A stretch of 64,000 bases of DNA from Sordaria brevicollis. Taxonomy: Eukaryota; Ascomycota; Sordariomycetes; Sordariales; Sordariaceae. The notes beneath the pieces are model-generated. The model had not been told where the DNA came from. It saw only the letters and a list, made by a program, of their open reading frames with translations, and ran no database searches. Each line of letters starts with the position of its first letter. Within the stretch, counting starts at the first letter, position 1. The stretch covers positions 744,001 to 808,000 of the forward strand of contig JAUTDP010000006.1 in the NCBI GenBank assembly GCA_033439795.1. The letters are read 5' to 3'. The position numbers were made by a program, and so were the translations under genes. Below, piece after piece: positions 61,572-64,000 of the stretch.

Positions 61572-64000
61572 TGTAACGGCACGGCTCACCCGCTGGTCAC
61601 CTGACTTGTTACATATCACTAAGTGAACTAGGGACTTGCTATTGTAGGTTACTTATTTATATTAGCGAACGCTGTATAACTATTCACCCGCATAACCTAT
61701 TTACTCTATAGAATATAGGGCCTATATCTTTCCGCCTACGCTTCTATTTTTATACGATTAATTTTCCTTTTTTTCTCCATTTTACGATTTTCTATTAATT
61801 AAGGATTATTATTATTTTATTATAAATTCTTCCTTTTTACTATAATAATCGTAAGATTAAATTAATATTTATCGGGGACAATATAAAATATCCTATTTTA
61901 GAAAGAGATTATAATTAATTGCGCGCGATATAATAATCCTCCGTACCCTATTTAAATACCCGAATAATTATACGACTATAATTTATATAAAATAATTAAA
62001 ATACCGAACGAACGATAGCGTACAATTAAGAAAAAGCGGTTAAATTAAAGGCGTAAGCCGTTAATAAAGTCGATTTCGAATTAATTAAATTAAATTAGAA
62101 AAAAACCCCTATTATAAAGACCCGTTTAAATCGTAAATCTATCGATAACCGTCGCGTCTTTACCGCTTAAGAAGTTTAAAGCGCTTTCGAAAAAACTGAT
62201 AATAATAATTATAAAGCCGCTATTTTCGAATATTACAATACCTATATAATTCTTAAAATCGAGGCCTAATATTTTCCCGATACGAAAGAGTATATTAAAG
62301 AGGATTTAAAGAATAAAATTAAGGATATTACTATTCGCTATATTTTTAATAAAAAAGGACTTTACTTTCCGTTTAACCCCTTATTTTAATACGAAAATCC
62401 GTAGCCCGAAAGATATAGAAATTTAATAGGAATTAAAGATTTTATCGCCGAAATTAAAAAGAATCCCGATATTATATTTAAAGAAATAAAGGTCCGTATT
62501 ATTACTATATTTACTTATAAAAAATAATCCAAAGAATTTTATATTATCGTTCACTATTTTAATAAAATTATAATAGATTTAAACGATTAAATTTAATATT
62601 TTAAAAATATATATTATAAACCCGAAAAGTAGAAAAAGAAGGTTCGTTTTTAAACTACTATCGAAAATAACGACGAAAGTACTTAGTATTACTTTAATGG
62701 CGTCGACGCGGCTACCCGTAAGGCTAATTAAATTAAATATTGCGCTTTTATTATTTAGGGTATTATTCTTAATTTTAATATCTCTAATTTTAAGACCGAT
62801 TATAATAATAATAATTATTAATAAAGTAAGAAACCTATTAATTCTAATAAGGAAATAATAGAAAATTTAATAATTATTATTATAATTAAGGATAAAGAGA
62901 TTTAAATTTTGAATTAAATAGTCGCTAATATTATTTATAATTCAATATATCGTAGCGCGATTTTAGGCAACGCTTTTATTATTATTATTAATAGAAAGTT
63001 TTTTAAGATTTTAAACCCTCCTATTTTCTATACTAATAAAAATAAAGATATTATTACTTTTGAAGTATAATATTATATTATAATTAATAAATTGAAGGTC
63101 AATTCGGATTATTTTATGAATAATAAAATTAAATAAATATATATCGAAAATCGCTTAATTAATTACGCCGTTAAAGATTTATAACCGTATTTACGTAATA
63201 CCTACCCGAATTAAATTAATTTTTCGAAAGCCTTAATAAATTATTTTAAACGTTAATATAATAATCCTAACGTTACTTATTAAACGATCGAAGAATTCGA
63301 AAAACTCTATATATATTAGGATGATTTTTATATTTTTAAAAATAAATTTATTCATTTTATTAGCGAATATTAAATTCCGTAATCGAATTAAAAGGAAGCC
63401 TTCCATCGTCGCTTATCGATTAACTTCTAAATAGGAATAGCTTTATATATTACCCTAAATATAGTCGATTTCGACGGATATATTAAAATTATTAAATAAA
63501 TTATTTATATATAAAAGGTAATTAAACGGACTATTACGTTATTTTCTTCGAATTTGAATAATTATAGTCGCGGAAATAATAATAAAAATAATAGTAATAT
63601 TAATAAAAGAAGAGGCTCTTTTTCGATTAAAAGTAATTCTAATATTAATAATAATAATAGGAACCTAATTAAAAAGGAAATCGATAATATATTCTACAAG
63701 GGAATATACTTTATTTATAAAGAATAAAGATATTATATTAAAAATTACCTTAAGAAATCCGATTCTAATAATCGCCCCACTATAATAAATTACCGTACTT
63801 ACTTTTAATTTATATATACTCGCTACGGTATTAAAAATAAAAAGGAGGATAAGGGTAAAGAGAAGGATAAATCGAAAAATTAATTATATTAAATAAAAAA
63901 AATTCCTATTTAAAGAAATTTATATAGTAATAATAAAGAAAAGCGTTTAATAATATAAATAAAGATTTTTTATATAATTATTTAGGAGGAGACCCTTTTA
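61572..64000 (+). mobile_element. 5' part of a RIPped LTR-retrotransposon-like element
   Basis: The element appears to begin with TGTAACGGCACGGCTCACCC, a TG-initial, relatively GC-rich ~170-bp stretch resembling the outer end of an LTR. AT-rich DNA follows. From ~62000 the plus strand reads as a gag-like, Lys/Glu-rich protein interrupted by TAA/TAG. The element runs off the right edge, so pol and the 3' LTR are not visible. The LTR end, primer-binding site and target duplication could not be fixed. Confidence 0.55.
62000..63900 (+). pseudogene. Gag-like protein relic with RIPped CCHC zinc knuckle
   Basis: At 63707-63748 the frame reads YFIYKE*RYYIKNY, which has exactly the spacing of a retroviral-type CCHC zinc knuckle (C-x2-C-x4-H-x4-C) with all three Cys codons and the His codon changed to Tyr. 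Those are the changes expected from RIP (TGY to TAY, CAY to TAY). Upstream, an FHRRL-containing segment (~63390) and an Asn/Ser-rich linker before the knuckle fit Ty3/gypsy-type gag. Start and end are approximate. No functional protein can be made. Confidence 0.6.

Noticed and set aside
52661..64000. Possible centromere
   Set aside because: Neurospora centromeres are long RIPped AT-rich tracts, but only ~11 kb is visible and the same composition occurs in dispersed heterochromatin, so the call is not supportable here.

Overview
The window looks like a chromosome segment from a filamentous ascomycete with active repeat-induced point mutation (RIP), most likely Neurospora or a close relative. 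The reasons are short introns (about 50-95 nt) with GTRNGT donors and CTAAC/CTGAC branch sites, a cytoplasmic dynein heavy chain of the expected fungal size, and extremely AT-rich blocks almost emptied of CpA and TpG dinucleotides.

Gene-bearing segments (coordinates 1-6250, 20.7-22.4 kb, 25-52.6 kb) carry eight protein genes and two tRNAs. In order they are: the 3' part of a kelch-propeller membrane protein (+); a small secreted Thr-rich protein (+); a WSC-domain cell-wall stress sensor-like protein (+, four exons); tRNA-Lys(CTT) with an intron (+); a large dynamin-like/nuclear GTPase (-, three exons); a cyclin L-like cyclin (+, two exons); tRNA-Val(CAC) (-); an AcpS-type phosphopantetheinyl transferase split by seven tandem protein repeats (-, two exons); a four-exon polytopic membrane protein that I believe is DUF1774 (-); and the 13.2-kb cytoplasmic dynein heavy chain gene (-, three exons). 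These are ordinary eukaryotic single-gene units. The cell-surface genes at the left (propeller, secreted protein, WSC sensor) share a theme of wall and surface biology, but nothing shows co-regulation.

Between 6.25 and 20.7 kb there is no convincing protein gene. This stretch holds a CGCTG-rich tract with a hairpin plus T-run; a RIP-marked repeat unit followed by a gapless 493-bp inverted repeat (9980-10995); an AT-rich relic I could not assign (12.16-14.56 kb); and a complete 3552-bp Mutator-like (MULE, Hop-type) DNA transposon (15587-19138). The transposon has about 90-100-bp terminal inverted repeats, an 8-bp target duplication and a transposase riddled with RIP stops but still in one frame.

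From 52.66 kb to the end the sequence is RIP-saturated heterochromatin-like DNA. It contains a 194-bp direct repeat, an 84-bp (28-codon) tandem repeat that stays in frame, and from about 61572 the 5' end of an LTR-retrotransposon-like element. The gag zinc knuckle of that element has every Cys/His codon turned to Tyr. Its pol region would lie outside the window.

The observations I consider most worth following up are the repeat-interrupted AcpS enzyme, the datable MULE with GC-rich ends on a RIP-saturated body, the perfect-register palindrome that shows RIP products side by side, and the 28-codon relic repeat.
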